Positions 1-6,006 of a DNA stretch of 6,781 bases are shown here, piece by piece. Source of the DNA: Bdellovibrio sp. (GTDB taxonomy: Bacteria > Bdellovibrionota > Bdellovibrionia > Bdellovibrionales > Bdellovibrionaceae); assembly GCA_003176075.1 (NCBI GenBank), contig PSRN01000285.1, positions 1 through 6,781 on the forward strand, written 5' to 3'. Numbering within the stretch: the stretch's first letter is position 1; each line of letters opens with the position of its first letter. The notes under the pieces were generated by a model that had not been told where the DNA came from, searched no databases, and worked only from the letters and a program-made list of their open reading frames with translations. The position numbers were made by a program, and so were the translations under genes.

Positions 1-172
1 ATAAAGGGGTCAGCCGAGCTTGGATCTACCTCGAAGTCAACATCGGGAAAAACTTATTTGATGGAGTACTAGTGTGCTATCTCAAAAGCCGCCGATCCAT
101 GTCAAACTGTCCATGCTCGATCACCCGCATGGCTTTTTCGAAAAATCAAGTGGTTATAGCCAATTTTAGGAG

Positions 173-2029
173 CTATTTCCTCAGCACCAGGATGGCGGGC
201 TGTTGACATAAATTCAGGCTGTCTTGCAACTTTTGAAAGGCTTCCTTGCGAATTTCGTCAATATCCACGCGGTCTTTTTTAAGAGTGATTTTTTCAGTGA
301 GAACGATATCCGAGCCCCGCTTGCGGAATTCGCGGCGGAAATCAATCCACTCGGAATGTCCTTCGCATTGGACTTTGTGATCCAGCCGCCCCACCTTGCG
401 AAAAACCAACTCCCTTTCCACCGTGCGAGGCGGCCCCAAATAAAGACTCGATTGCCGATCCTCCCGGCGAAACACGAAAGTCTCAATCGGCCGCGGCGGT
501 GACACCAAATAACCTGTCCCCGCCGAGGTCGGCACGGGAAGCCACTTCTCCGTCACCGTGAAAGAGGTCGTCAGATCTCGCACGATCCGCGATGAAAGGT
601 CAAAGTCGTCAAAATGAAATGCATCCACCCTCCCCGGCACCGACACAAAATAAAGAAGGTCATAATCGATGCTCGCTTTCGAATAAGAAAGAGCAAGTCC
701 CGTGAACGGAACCATCGCGTGGCCCAGCAAAGAAATGGAACCGTGCAATTCCACTGAACGTGGCGAGTGGATGTCCACCTGGGCATTGATCTTCACCGAC
801 CCCATGGCATCGGTGATGGGAGGAATCATCTTTAGCACCGGCGAATCCAGCAGGACCAAAGCTTCGCGGTTGGCGATGTCCTCGTAAAGTCCCTGCGCGA
901 AACTGGTGGTGTTGGTGGGATCCAACCAATAGGTCTTGCCCCCCTTCTCGGCATAAACAATGGTGTGATTGAAATTAAAGAAAGGCACACGAAGAGGAAC
1001 GGTGGTATCGTTGCGATCCCGACGGACGAAAGCGGCGTGGGCGTCAAAACCCAGTTTTCGCAGCATCGCCGCCGCGCCAGTCGCAAAGTCCTTGCAATCG
1101 CCAAAACCGGTTTCCGCCACCGTCGCCAAGGGGCGCGGGTGAATGGCCCCTTCGACCGGCACCCAATCGCCGACATAGCGGATGGCCTCCTCCAAACGCG
1201 AAATCACTTCGTTGATCACATCCACGTCACGGTTCTTACTTTTGGCCTGCTGGACAATCTGCTGGTACTTCTCCGGCAAAGGCGATGACAAGCGTTGTTC
1301 ATAGACATCAAGGGTCTGCTTCGGAAACTCGGACCACTTGGCGAGCGAGGTGATTCCCAGCCAGGGCATGGCACGTGTGTCGGTTTTGACGTTTTCTTCT
1401 TCCGTGACTTGACGATAAATCGGCCTCAGCAAGCGGGCTTTTACGCCTTTACCCTGGGCTTCGACCTGCAGATATTTTTCAGGGTCGAAAACCTCCCAGT
1501 TCAGTGGCATGTCCGAATCGACCTGCAGGGTTGAGTTCTTGACGTATTCATTTAAGCCAAAGGAGGAGCTCCAACTGAAAAAACCAGGAATTGAAGTTTT
1601 TGTCACTTCCCGGGTGAACCTCATGTAAAGCTTTGAACCGACGTTGACTTCGGGAAAGGCGATGGTCACCTGGCGAATCTCGTCGAAACCAGGTCCGGAA
1701 CTTGCCAGGGGCTTGTTTTCAATGTGCTCCGATCGGACCGGGAGCACCCTGTCGCCGTTGATGGTCTTTGCTTCGAGCACCTTGAAACTCGAAGAGCGGG
1801 AGTTGTAACTCAAACGCGTAAGTCCAAACTTCGCGCGCGCCACATCTTTCAGGATTTCAAGGGAGACTTCGGTCTCCAGATTGAAGGTGGCGTCCTTGTG
1901 AACTGTGACTTTCACATTTTCAAAATCGACGGCATACTCCGCTTCGTCGGGACGCTGCCACCTGGCCCAAGTGTTGGAGAAACCCGAGAGAAGACCCAAG
2001 AGAAGAGCCGCGAGCCATATCATTTTCAT
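173..2029 (-). CDS. Exported DUF3857 / transglutaminase-like protein
   Basis: Encodes 618 residues. I start it at the ATG at 2029, not at the longer frame opening at 2110, because this start gives a clear Sec signal peptide (MKMIWLAALLLGLLSGFSNTWA, hydrophobic core with a likely cut after TWA) and has GGGAG seven bases upstream; an ATG two codons later is equally possible. There is no lipobox cysteine, so a soluble periplasmic protein is likely. Residues about 35-210 resemble DUF3857, and about 260-385 the transglutaminase-like core. The Cys-His-Asp triad appears intact: Cys312 in GFGDCKDFA, His355 in FNHTIVYA and Asp370 in YWLDPT. The C-terminal third is beta-rich and unassigned. The start lies 4 bases past the mpl stop, so translation is probably coupled. 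Members of this fold can be proteases, amidases or inactive, and the substrate cannot be read from the sequence. The family call is firm; a cell-envelope role is inferred from export and context. Confidence 0.88.
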   Translation of the reverse strand: MKMIWLAALLLGLLSGFSNTWARWQRPDEAEYAVDFENVKVTVHKDATFNLETEVSLEILKDVARAKFGLTRLSYNSRSSSFKVLEAKTINGDRVLPVRSEHIENKPLASSGPGFDEIRQVTIAFPEVNVGSKLYMRFTREVTKTSIPGFFSWSSSFGLNEYVKNSTLQVDSDMPLNWEVFDPEKYLQVEAQGKGVKARLLRPIYRQVTEEENVKTDTRAMPWLGITSLAKWSEFPKQTLDVYEQRLSSPLPEKYQQIVQQAKSKNRDVDVINEVISRLEEAIRYVGDWVPVEGAIHPRPLATVAETGFGDCKDFATGAAAMLRKLGFDAHAAFVRRDRNDTTVPLRVPFFNFNHTIVYAEKGGKTYWLDPTNTTSFAQGLYEDIANREALVLLDSPVLKMIPPITDAMGSVKINAQVDIHSPRSVELHGSISLLGHAMVPFTGLALSYSKASIDYDLLYFVSVPGRVDAFHFDDFDLSSRIVRDLTTSFTVTEKWLPVPTSAGTGYLVSPPRPIETFVFRREDRQSSLYLGPPRTVERELVFRKVGRLDHKVQCEGHSEWIDFRREFRKRGSDIVLTEKITLKKDRVDIDEIRKEAFQKLQDSLNLCQQPAILVLRK

Positions 2030-2033
2030 TTCC

Positions 2034-3581
2034 TCACTCCCAAGTCGGCGCCTTCGCCACCTGAGCAGAACTGACCCCGCGTTCGGCCAGAGCTTTAAGA
2101 AGTTTTTCATAAATACCGTCGAAGCCTCCGTTACTCATAATCACAACCAAATCACCGGGCCGGGCCGAAGCCTGGATCTCCTGGACAATGATGTCGGCAT
2201 TGGGGAGGAGCTCCGCCTCGACCTTTTTCTTTTTCATGTCCTCCACCAACTGAGCGCAGGAAAACCGCTCACCCTCGGCGATCTTTGATTGGTCAAAGGC
2301 CTGGGCAATCAACACCCGGTCGGCGGTTTGAAAGGCATCCACATAATCGTTTTGAAAGACTTTTCGCCGGGACGTGGCCGAACGTGGCTCAAACACAGCC
2401 CATAGCCGGCGCCCCGCATAGGCCTCACGAAGTCCTTTCAGGGTCTCCCGCACCGCGGTCGGGTGGTGGGCAAAATCCTCGATCACCAGAACCCCGTCCG
2501 GCTCACCAAGAATTTCTTGCCGGCGCTTGACACCTTGAAAACGCGCCAGGATCTCGCGCACCTTGACCATGTCAAAGGACAGCGCGTGCGACAGGGCGAC
2601 CGCGGCCAGGGCATTGAGAACATTGTAATTCCCCACCAGATTGATTCTAATTTCTCCCAGCGATTGGCCGCGGAAAAAAGCCTCGAAAAGCGTGGGCGGC
2701 GCCGCCCAAGTCGGTGCCCCTGGCACCTCCGCAGACGCCACGGGGGTGATTCCCGGACAAAGAATGCGAGCCTGGTAATCCCCTTCCGTAAGGCCGTAGG
2801 TGAATCGCCGGCGGCATGAAGCTTCGCGGGAGATCTTTTGCACTCGCGCGTCCCCGGCCCAGGAAACCAGCGTTCCAGTTTCTGGAATCAATTTCATCAA
2901 ACGAAGAAATGCGGACTCCACCGCCGCCAAATCCGCATAAATATCGGCGTGATCAAACTCACAACTGGTGAAGATCACGTGCCTTGGCCGGTAATGAACA
3001 AACTTTGGGACTTTATCAAAGAAGGCGGTGTCGTACTCGTCCCCTTCAATCACAAAATAATCACCGGTGGGATTTTGAAAGCTCCGCGAGAAATTCTTCG
3101 CGATGCCGCCGATCAGAAATCCAGGCCCCAAGCCCAACTGATCCGTCACCCACGCCATGAGCGAGGTGGTCGTCGTTTTCCCATGCGTCCCGGCAATAAC
3201 GATCGACTGACGGTCAGCGATGACCAATTCGCCAAGGGCCTTGGGAAGACTCGTATAGGGAATCCCCAGCTCGAGAACAGCGCGGGCCTCTTCATTGGCC
3301 GCCGTGATGACATTGCCAATCACGGCAAAATCAGGACGCGGAAGCAAGTGGTTCTTGGAGTATCCAATATGCAGCGGAATTCCTAAATTCTCAATTTGCG
3401 TCGACATCGGCGGATAAGGATTGCTGTCGCTGCCGCTGACGCGAAAGCCGTTCTCTTTCAAAAGCCCCGCCAAACTGGCCATGGCCGTGCCGCAGATTCC
3501 GACCAAATGGACATGGGCTCCCGGGGGCAGGCTGGCGAGTTGCGGGCTTTTGAGTTGCGGGCTTGCGGGTTGCGAACTCAT
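2034..3581 (-). CDS. mpl: UDP-N-acetylmuramate:L-Ala-gamma-D-Glu-meso-DAP ligase (Mpl)
   Basis: Cytoplasmic Mur-family ligase that joins recovered murein tripeptide to UDP-MurNAc using ATP, bypassing MurC, MurD and MurE. Encodes 515 residues from the ATG at 3581, chosen because AAGGAGG lies four bases upstream; the frame is open to an ATG at 3656, but that extension only reads a tandem repeat. Visible motifs: N-terminal nucleotide fold GICGTAM (28-34), P-loop GTHGKTTTTS (131-140), EGDEYDTAFFDK (179-190, characteristic of Mpl rather than MurC), DHADIY (210-215), GNYNVLNALAA (317-327), EDFAHHPTAV (368-377) and FEPRSATSRR. It is somewhat longer than the usual length of about 450-460. The excess is a Pro/Ser/Gln-rich N-terminal tail (SPQL repeats), an extra loop at about 281-295, and a C-terminal SAQVAKAPTWE tail. 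The last two are encoded by copies of the dispersed palindromic repeat. The gene is third in a four-gene operon. Confidence 0.96.
   Translation of the reverse strand: MSSQPASPQLKSPQLASLPPGAHVHLVGICGTAMASLAGLLKENGFRVSGSDSNPYPPMSTQIENLGIPLHIGYSKNHLLPRPDFAVIGNVITAANEEARAVLELGIPYTSLPKALGELVIADRQSIVIAGTHGKTTTTSLMAWVTDQLGLGPGFLIGGIAKNFSRSFQNPTGDYFVIEGDEYDTAFFDKVPKFVHYRPRHVIFTSCEFDHADIYADLAAVESAFLRLMKLIPETGTLVSWAGDARVQKISREASCRRRFTYGLTEGDYQARILCPGITPVASAEVPGAPTWAAPPTLFEAFFRGQSLGEIRINLVGNYNVLNALAAVALSHALSFDMVKVREILARFQGVKRRQEILGEPDGVLVIEDFAHHPTAVRETLKGLREAYAGRRLWAVFEPRSATSRRKVFQNDYVDAFQTADRVLIAQAFDQSKIAEGERFSCAQLVEDMKKKKVEAELLPNADIIVQEIQASARPGDLVVIMSNGGFDGIYEKLLKALAERGVSSAQVAKAPTWE
2040..2069 (-). 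repeat. Dispersed palindromic repeat, copy A (mpl 3' end)
   Basis: On the minus strand it reads TCTGCTCAGGTGGCG then AAGGCGCCGACTTGG and encodes SAQVAKAPTW, leaving only one Glu codon before the mpl stop. It matches copies B, C and D4 at most positions, but its hairpin core is partly degraded (GGCGCC-TTC-GCCACC on plus). Its edge abuts the GGGAGTGAGG that holds the mpl stop and the ribosome binding site of the next gene. Confidence 0.75.
2706..2735 (-). repeat. Dispersed palindromic repeat, copy B (inside mpl)
   Basis: On the minus strand it reads TCTGCGGAGGTGCCA then GGGGCACCGACTTGG and encodes Mpl residues 283-292, SAEVPGAPTW. The hairpin core keeps its six-base arms (GGTGCC/GGCACC) while the three-base loop changes from TTC to CCT. 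It lies between a strand ending RILCPG and TLFEAFFRG, where I recall other Mpl proteins having only a short loop. Confidence 0.8.
3537..3581 (-). repeat. 15-base in-frame repeat at the mpl 5' end
   Basis: GAGTTGCGGGCTT (plus strand) occurs at 3537-3549 and again at 3552-3564, with a degenerate third unit at 3567-3581 that includes the start codon. The period is five codons, giving SSQP, SPQLK and SPQLA pentads in the Mpl N-terminal tail ahead of the nucleotide-binding fold. Confidence 0.65.
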
Positions 3582-3585
3582 GGCT

Positions 3586-3592
3586 CCTCCTT
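3586..3592 (-). promoter_or_regulatory. Ribosome binding site deciding the mpl start
   Basis: AAGGAGG on the minus strand, four bases before the ATG at 3581. It is a near-perfect Shine-Dalgarno match and outweighs the upstream in-frame ATGs at 3656 and 3644, which lie in the 20-base tandem repeat. Confidence 0.8.
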
Positions 3593-3605
3593 GTAAAGAT
3601 TCATC

Positions 3606-3665
3606 GATTCTTGCAATGTTCCAAGGATTCTTGCAAGGTTCCATGGTTTCTTGCAAAGTCTGTCG
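3606..3665. repeat. 20-base tandem repeat before mpl
   Basis: Three units: 3606-3625 GATTCTTGCAATGTTCCAAG, 3626-3645 GATTCTTGCAAGGTTCCATG, and 3646-3665 GTTTCTTGCAAAGTCTGTCG (more diverged at its end). The preceding 20 bases (3586-3605), which hold the mpl ribosome binding site, match loosely and may be a fourth, decayed unit. It fills most of the gap between the serine hydrolase and mpl genes. Twenty is not a multiple of three, so unit gain or loss would shift the upstream open frame. Confidence 0.75.
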
Positions 3666-3677
3666 ATTTCAGCCATA

Positions 3678-4736
3678 TCAAACCCGGCGCAATTCCTCCA
3701 CCGTCCAGTTGTGAATTTTGGGCCTCAGTTGGGGAAAGGTCTTGAGATCGCGACCGAGCAATACCCGGTTGGACAAAATAGCCACCAACAAATCAGACAC
3801 CGGATCGTACCAAAGGGAGGTTCCCGTAAAGCCGGTGTGGCCCACGGAGTAAGGTGAAAAATAGTCCCCACAGCTGGCGCCCCCCGGAGTGGGCATCATA
3901 AATCCCAAGGCCCAGTCTCCTTTTCCCAAAGGTCTTGCCCGCTGGGTAAAAAACTTCGCGGTTTTTGCTTTGATAAAGGTCTTTGAAAAACCCAAAAGTT
4001 GCGAGCGCAAGAACAATCCGTACCAGGCGAGGTCATCGATACTGCCGAAGAGTCCGGAGTGGGTGCTGACTCCCCCCAAAGCCCAGGCGTTTTCATCGTG
4101 GACCTCACCCTGGACAAGACGGCCCCGCCAGGCACATCGCTCGGTGGGCGCGTAGAATCGTTGCGGCTCAAGAATGCGGTTGGCGGGATGAAAGTCCAAG
4201 GTGCTGAGTCCTGGATAAGCCTGTTCGCGCAACGCCTGCCAGATTTCAAATAGCGGCTTATCAAACATTTTTTCTAGGGCATAGCCAAGGACCAAAAAGC
4301 CGACGTCGGAATAGACGCTTTCATCCTTGGGTTCAAAGGGAATCTCCTGGATTTTTGCTTTGACGACCTGACGCCGGCTCTCCACCGAGCTCTGCAGGTT
4401 GAGTTCTTGAAAAAAGGGATAGACGGCGGGAGCCCCCGAACTGTGGGTCAGGAACTGGGTCAGACGAGTCTGCGGTTTGGGGAACTCAGGCCAATAGGCG
4501 CTCATCACGGACTCCGGCGTCCACCAACCTTTTTCAAAGGCCCACATCATCGCCGGAACGGTGAAGATAATCTTCGTCAAGCTGGCCAGGTCATAATAGG
4601 GATAAGTGTCTCCGACTGAAATATCACAGACCTTGCGACCGGCCAAATGTGCTTGCAACTGCAAGCCAGGCGCCGCCCCGGGAAGAGCTTCCTCAATGCG
4701 CATGCGGAGCCTTTGCTCCAATAAAGAACCCCTCAT
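3678..4736 (-). CDS. Serine hydrolase, beta-lactamase fold (AmiE-like)
   Basis: Encodes 352 residues starting at the ATG at 4736, with AAAAGGAG five bases upstream and 14 bases after the ldcA stop. It belongs to the serine beta-lactamase/penicillin-binding superfamily (PF00144 type). The nucleophile motif is SLTK (Ser52, Lys55), the second motif YSDVG (Tyr142) and the third HTG (300-302) in place of KTG. The segment VHDENAWALGGVSTHSGLFG (212-231) is typical of the subgroup that includes Bacillus subtilis AmiE (YbbE), an N-acetylmuramoyl-L-alanine amidase of murein recycling. I see no signal peptide, so the protein is probably cytoplasmic. Placed between ldcA and mpl, it could release peptide from MurNAc-peptides before Mpl re-uses it; that is an inference from context. 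An esterase or DD-peptidase of the same fold is the alternative. No key residue is missing and the length is normal for a single-domain member. Confidence 0.88.
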   Translation of the reverse strand: MRGSLLEQRLRMRIEEALPGAAPGLQLQAHLAGRKVCDISVGDTYPYYDLASLTKIIFTVPAMMWAFEKGWWTPESVMSAYWPEFPKPQTRLTQFLTHSSGAPAVYPFFQELNLQSSVESRRQVVKAKIQEIPFEPKDESVYSDVGFLVLGYALEKMFDKPLFEIWQALREQAYPGLSTLDFHPANRILEPQRFYAPTERCAWRGRLVQGEVHDENAWALGGVSTHSGLFGSIDDLAWYGLFLRSQLLGFSKTFIKAKTAKFFTQRARPLGKGDWALGFMMPTPGGASCGDYFSPYSVGHTGFTGTSLWYDPVSDLLVAILSNRVLLGRDLKTFPQLRPKIHNWTVEELRRV

Positions 4737-4741
4737 TGCCG

Positions 4742-4749
4742 CTCCTTTT
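4742..4749 (-). promoter_or_regulatory. Ribosome binding site of the serine hydrolase gene
   Basis: AAAAGGAG on the minus strand, five bases before the ATG at 4736 and directly after the ldcA stop TAA (4751-4753). It supports the chosen start and transcription together with ldcA. Confidence 0.8.
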
Positions 4750-4750
4750 T

Positions 4751-5908
4751 TTACCCGTGACTCTGCGGAGATGCCGAACTGGCCAAGTCGGTGCCTTCGG
4801 CACCTCCACAGACCGACTTGGTCCCTTGCCGTCCACGCTTCCCACCCGTCCGAACCCGCAAAGTAGCGTGGGCGGCGAGGTCGCCACGGGCGTAATTCGC
4901 CTCAATCACCGCCTCAGTGCCCAAGGGTAAAGGCCATTGCAGTTCCCCGTGGCCCACTGGCAAGCCACGAAAGACTGGAATTTTCACCATTTCAGCAAGA
5001 TTTTGAACGGCCACGTCCACCAAATTTTTTTTTCCTTTTTCATTGCCAATCTCGCCAGGCTCGACGGGCTCATCGCCGCCGGTCAATTGACCGATCACAA
5101 TGGCGCGCACGCCAACGAAAAGTCCCGCTTGCGCCAAATGAACAAAGCTTCGATCCAAACGATATCCCCGTTCACCCACGTCCTCGAAAAACAGAATACG
5201 CCCCTGCGTCTTTGGCATATAACGAGTTCCAATCAAATTTTCAAAAACCGTCAAGTTGCCACCAAGGATTGAACCGCGAATCAGCGAAGCTCTACGGGCT
5301 TTGAGATTTTGCGGTTTGAGTCCGTCGAACTTAAGTTCAAATGATTCGCCAAAAACCACCGAACGAAGTTTCTCAACAATGTCCAACGAAAGATTATGTT
5401 GCGCAAGTCGATCCAGCATGGGTCCGTGCAAACTGGGCCAGGCCCAATGACGAATGAGTGCGGCATGAAGAGCCGTAATATCTGAAAAGCCAATCACCAG
5501 CTTGGGAGGTCGTTTGGGCTTGGCGCGCGAAAAGATCAGCGGCAGAACCCGGTGCGTTCCTGAGGCTGCCCGAAGACACCAGACCGCCTTGGAATCCCTA
5601 GCGTGCAGGGCTTGGTGAAGAAATCGTCCGCGCTTTTCATCGCTGTTGGCAAAGAAAGTCCAGGGTTCAAGCAAACCCTCGGGAATACGCACTCGCAGGC
5701 CCCAGCTTTGCAAAAGTTGTCTTGCGGGCTCAATTAACTCCGCCTTGCACGCCCAACCTGGAGCGACCACATCCACCAAGTCACCGGCCCGCAACGCTTC
5801 CCAAGTCTGTGCCTTCGGTGCTTTCCAAGTCTGCGCTTTCAAAGTCTGTGCCTTCGGCGCTTTCGAAGGCTGTGCCTTCGGCACCTTCGCAGATGAGTCA
5901 TCTTTCAA
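4751..5908 (-). CDS. ldcA: LD-carboxypeptidase (LdcA, peptidase S66), uncertain start
   Basis: S66-family LD-carboxypeptidase that removes the terminal D-Ala from murein tetrapeptides to give tripeptides, the substrate of Mpl. With the TTG at 5908 as start it has 385 residues; family homology begins only at GDLVDVVAPG (42-51). The catalytic triad is present: Ser142 in GFSDITALH, Glu242 in FFEDVGERGYRLDRS and His320 in GLPVGHGELQWPLPLG. The usual RGGYG turn reads RAASG (113-117), which is unusual. No in-frame ATG exists near the 5' end. Candidates are TTG 5908, GTG 5884, TTG 5842 (AAGG eight bases upstream) and TTG 5794, none with a strong ribosome binding site. Residues about 6-37 (KAPKAQTW-type repeats) come from a tandem palindromic-repeat array, and the last 20 or so from a head-to-head pair of the same element. 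The frame also remains open upstream to 6307. Probably the first gene of the operon. Function is well supported; the start is not. Confidence 0.88.
   Translation of the reverse strand: MKDDSSAKVPKAQPSKAPKAQTLKAQTWKAPKAQTWEALRAGDLVDVVAPGWACKAELIEPARQLLQSWGLRVRIPEGLLEPWTFFANSDEKRGRFLHQALHARDSKAVWCLRAASGTHRVLPLIFSRAKPKRPPKLVIGFSDITALHAALIRHWAWPSLHGPMLDRLAQHNLSLDIVEKLRSVVFGESFELKFDGLKPQNLKARRASLIRGSILGGNLTVFENLIGTRYMPKTQGRILFFEDVGERGYRLDRSFVHLAQAGLFVGVRAIVIGQLTGGDEPVEPGEIGNEKGKKNLVDVAVQNLAEMVKIPVFRGLPVGHGELQWPLPLGTEAVIEANYARGDLAAHATLRVRTGGKRGRQGTKSVCGGAEGTDLASSASPQSHG
4762..4782 (+). repeat. Dispersed palindromic repeat, inverted partial copy E
   Basis: The plus strand reads TCTGCGGAGATGCCGAA then CTGG, which is the element consensus in the opposite orientation with the GGCACCGA segment lost. 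It abuts copy C head to head; 4762-4778 and 4796-4812 are inverted repeats matching at 15 of 17 positions. It encodes the last residues of LdcA (ASSASPQS) and ends about nine bases before the ldcA stop. Confidence 0.7.
4783..4812 (-). repeat. Dispersed palindromic repeat, copy C (ldcA 3' end)
   Basis: On the minus strand it reads TCTGTGGAGGTGCCG then AAGGCACCGACTTGG, the best-preserved copy, with a perfect GGTGCC-TTC-GGCACC core on plus. It is read in a different frame from copies A, B and D, giving CGGAEGTDL near the LdcA C-terminus. Its CCAAGTCGG edge (4783-4791) is repeated inverted as CCGACTTGG at 4813-4821, forming an outer stem. Confidence 0.85.
5801..5893 (-). repeat. Tandem array of the palindromic repeat (ldcA 5' end)
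   Basis: Four units follow each other on plus: 5801-5824, 5825-5839 (shortened), 5840-5863, and 5864-5893 (full 30 bases, 25 matches to copy C). The usual period is 24 bases, around TGTGCCTTCGG. Read on minus it gives K(V/A)PKAQ-type repeats directly before the LdcA domain, in the same frame as copies A and B. The array holds three of the four possible ldcA start codons or lies just beside them. Confidence 0.85.
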
Positions 5909-5983
5909 CTCTGTCGGATATTTCCAGTCAAAGCAAGTGGCACAGTGTCCCTGGAAGATGATTCCATTCGTTGGGACAATAGT

Positions 5984-6006
5984 GAGAGCTGCCGTTAGCA
6001 GCTCTC
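5984..6006. promoter_or_regulatory. Perfect 9-base inverted repeat, candidate operator or leader hairpin
   Basis: GAGAGCTGC, five-base loop CGTTA, then GCAGCTCTC. Allowing one bulged base (6007), the stem extends by three more pairs (AGT/ACT). No T-run follows on either strand, so an intrinsic terminator is unlikely. It lies about 75-210 bases before the candidate ldcA starts, a position that fits an operator or a structured leader. The function is inferred from symmetry and place only. Confidence 0.4.

Noticed and set aside
134..145. TTTTTCGAAAAA palindrome downstream of the operon, as a terminator
   Set aside because: The stem is A/T only, with no G/C-rich arms followed by a T-run, so it is not a convincing intrinsic terminator. 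I see none for this operon in the window.
3..206. Open plus-strand frame at the left edge (RAWIYLEVNIGKNLFDG…), possibly the end of a gene
   Set aside because: It would overlap the end of the DUF3857 gene tail to tail and shows no recognisable family. The window edge prevents a decision, so I do not call it.
2030..2110. Longer start of the DUF3857 protein at 2110
   Set aside because: It would overlap the end of mpl by about 75 bases and place an Arg-rich segment before an otherwise textbook signal peptide. The ATG at 2029 has a better ribosome binding site.
2838..3386. 182-codon plus-strand frame opposite mpl
   Set aside because: It lies wholly antisense to the conserved Mpl core, looks like no protein I know and has no supporting context; it is a shadow frame.
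3582..3656. Longer Mpl start at 3656
   Set aside because: The extra 25 codons read the 20-base tandem repeat, while AAGGAGG sits directly before the ATG at 3581.
5801..5893. CRISPR-like array
   Set aside because: Units are adjacent with no unique spacers, vary in length, and belong to a dispersed palindromic repeat.
5900..5980. Small out-of-frame ATG frames just before ldcA (about 20 codons) as leader peptides
   Set aside because: They lack ribosome binding sites and any attenuator-like codon runs or terminator hairpin.
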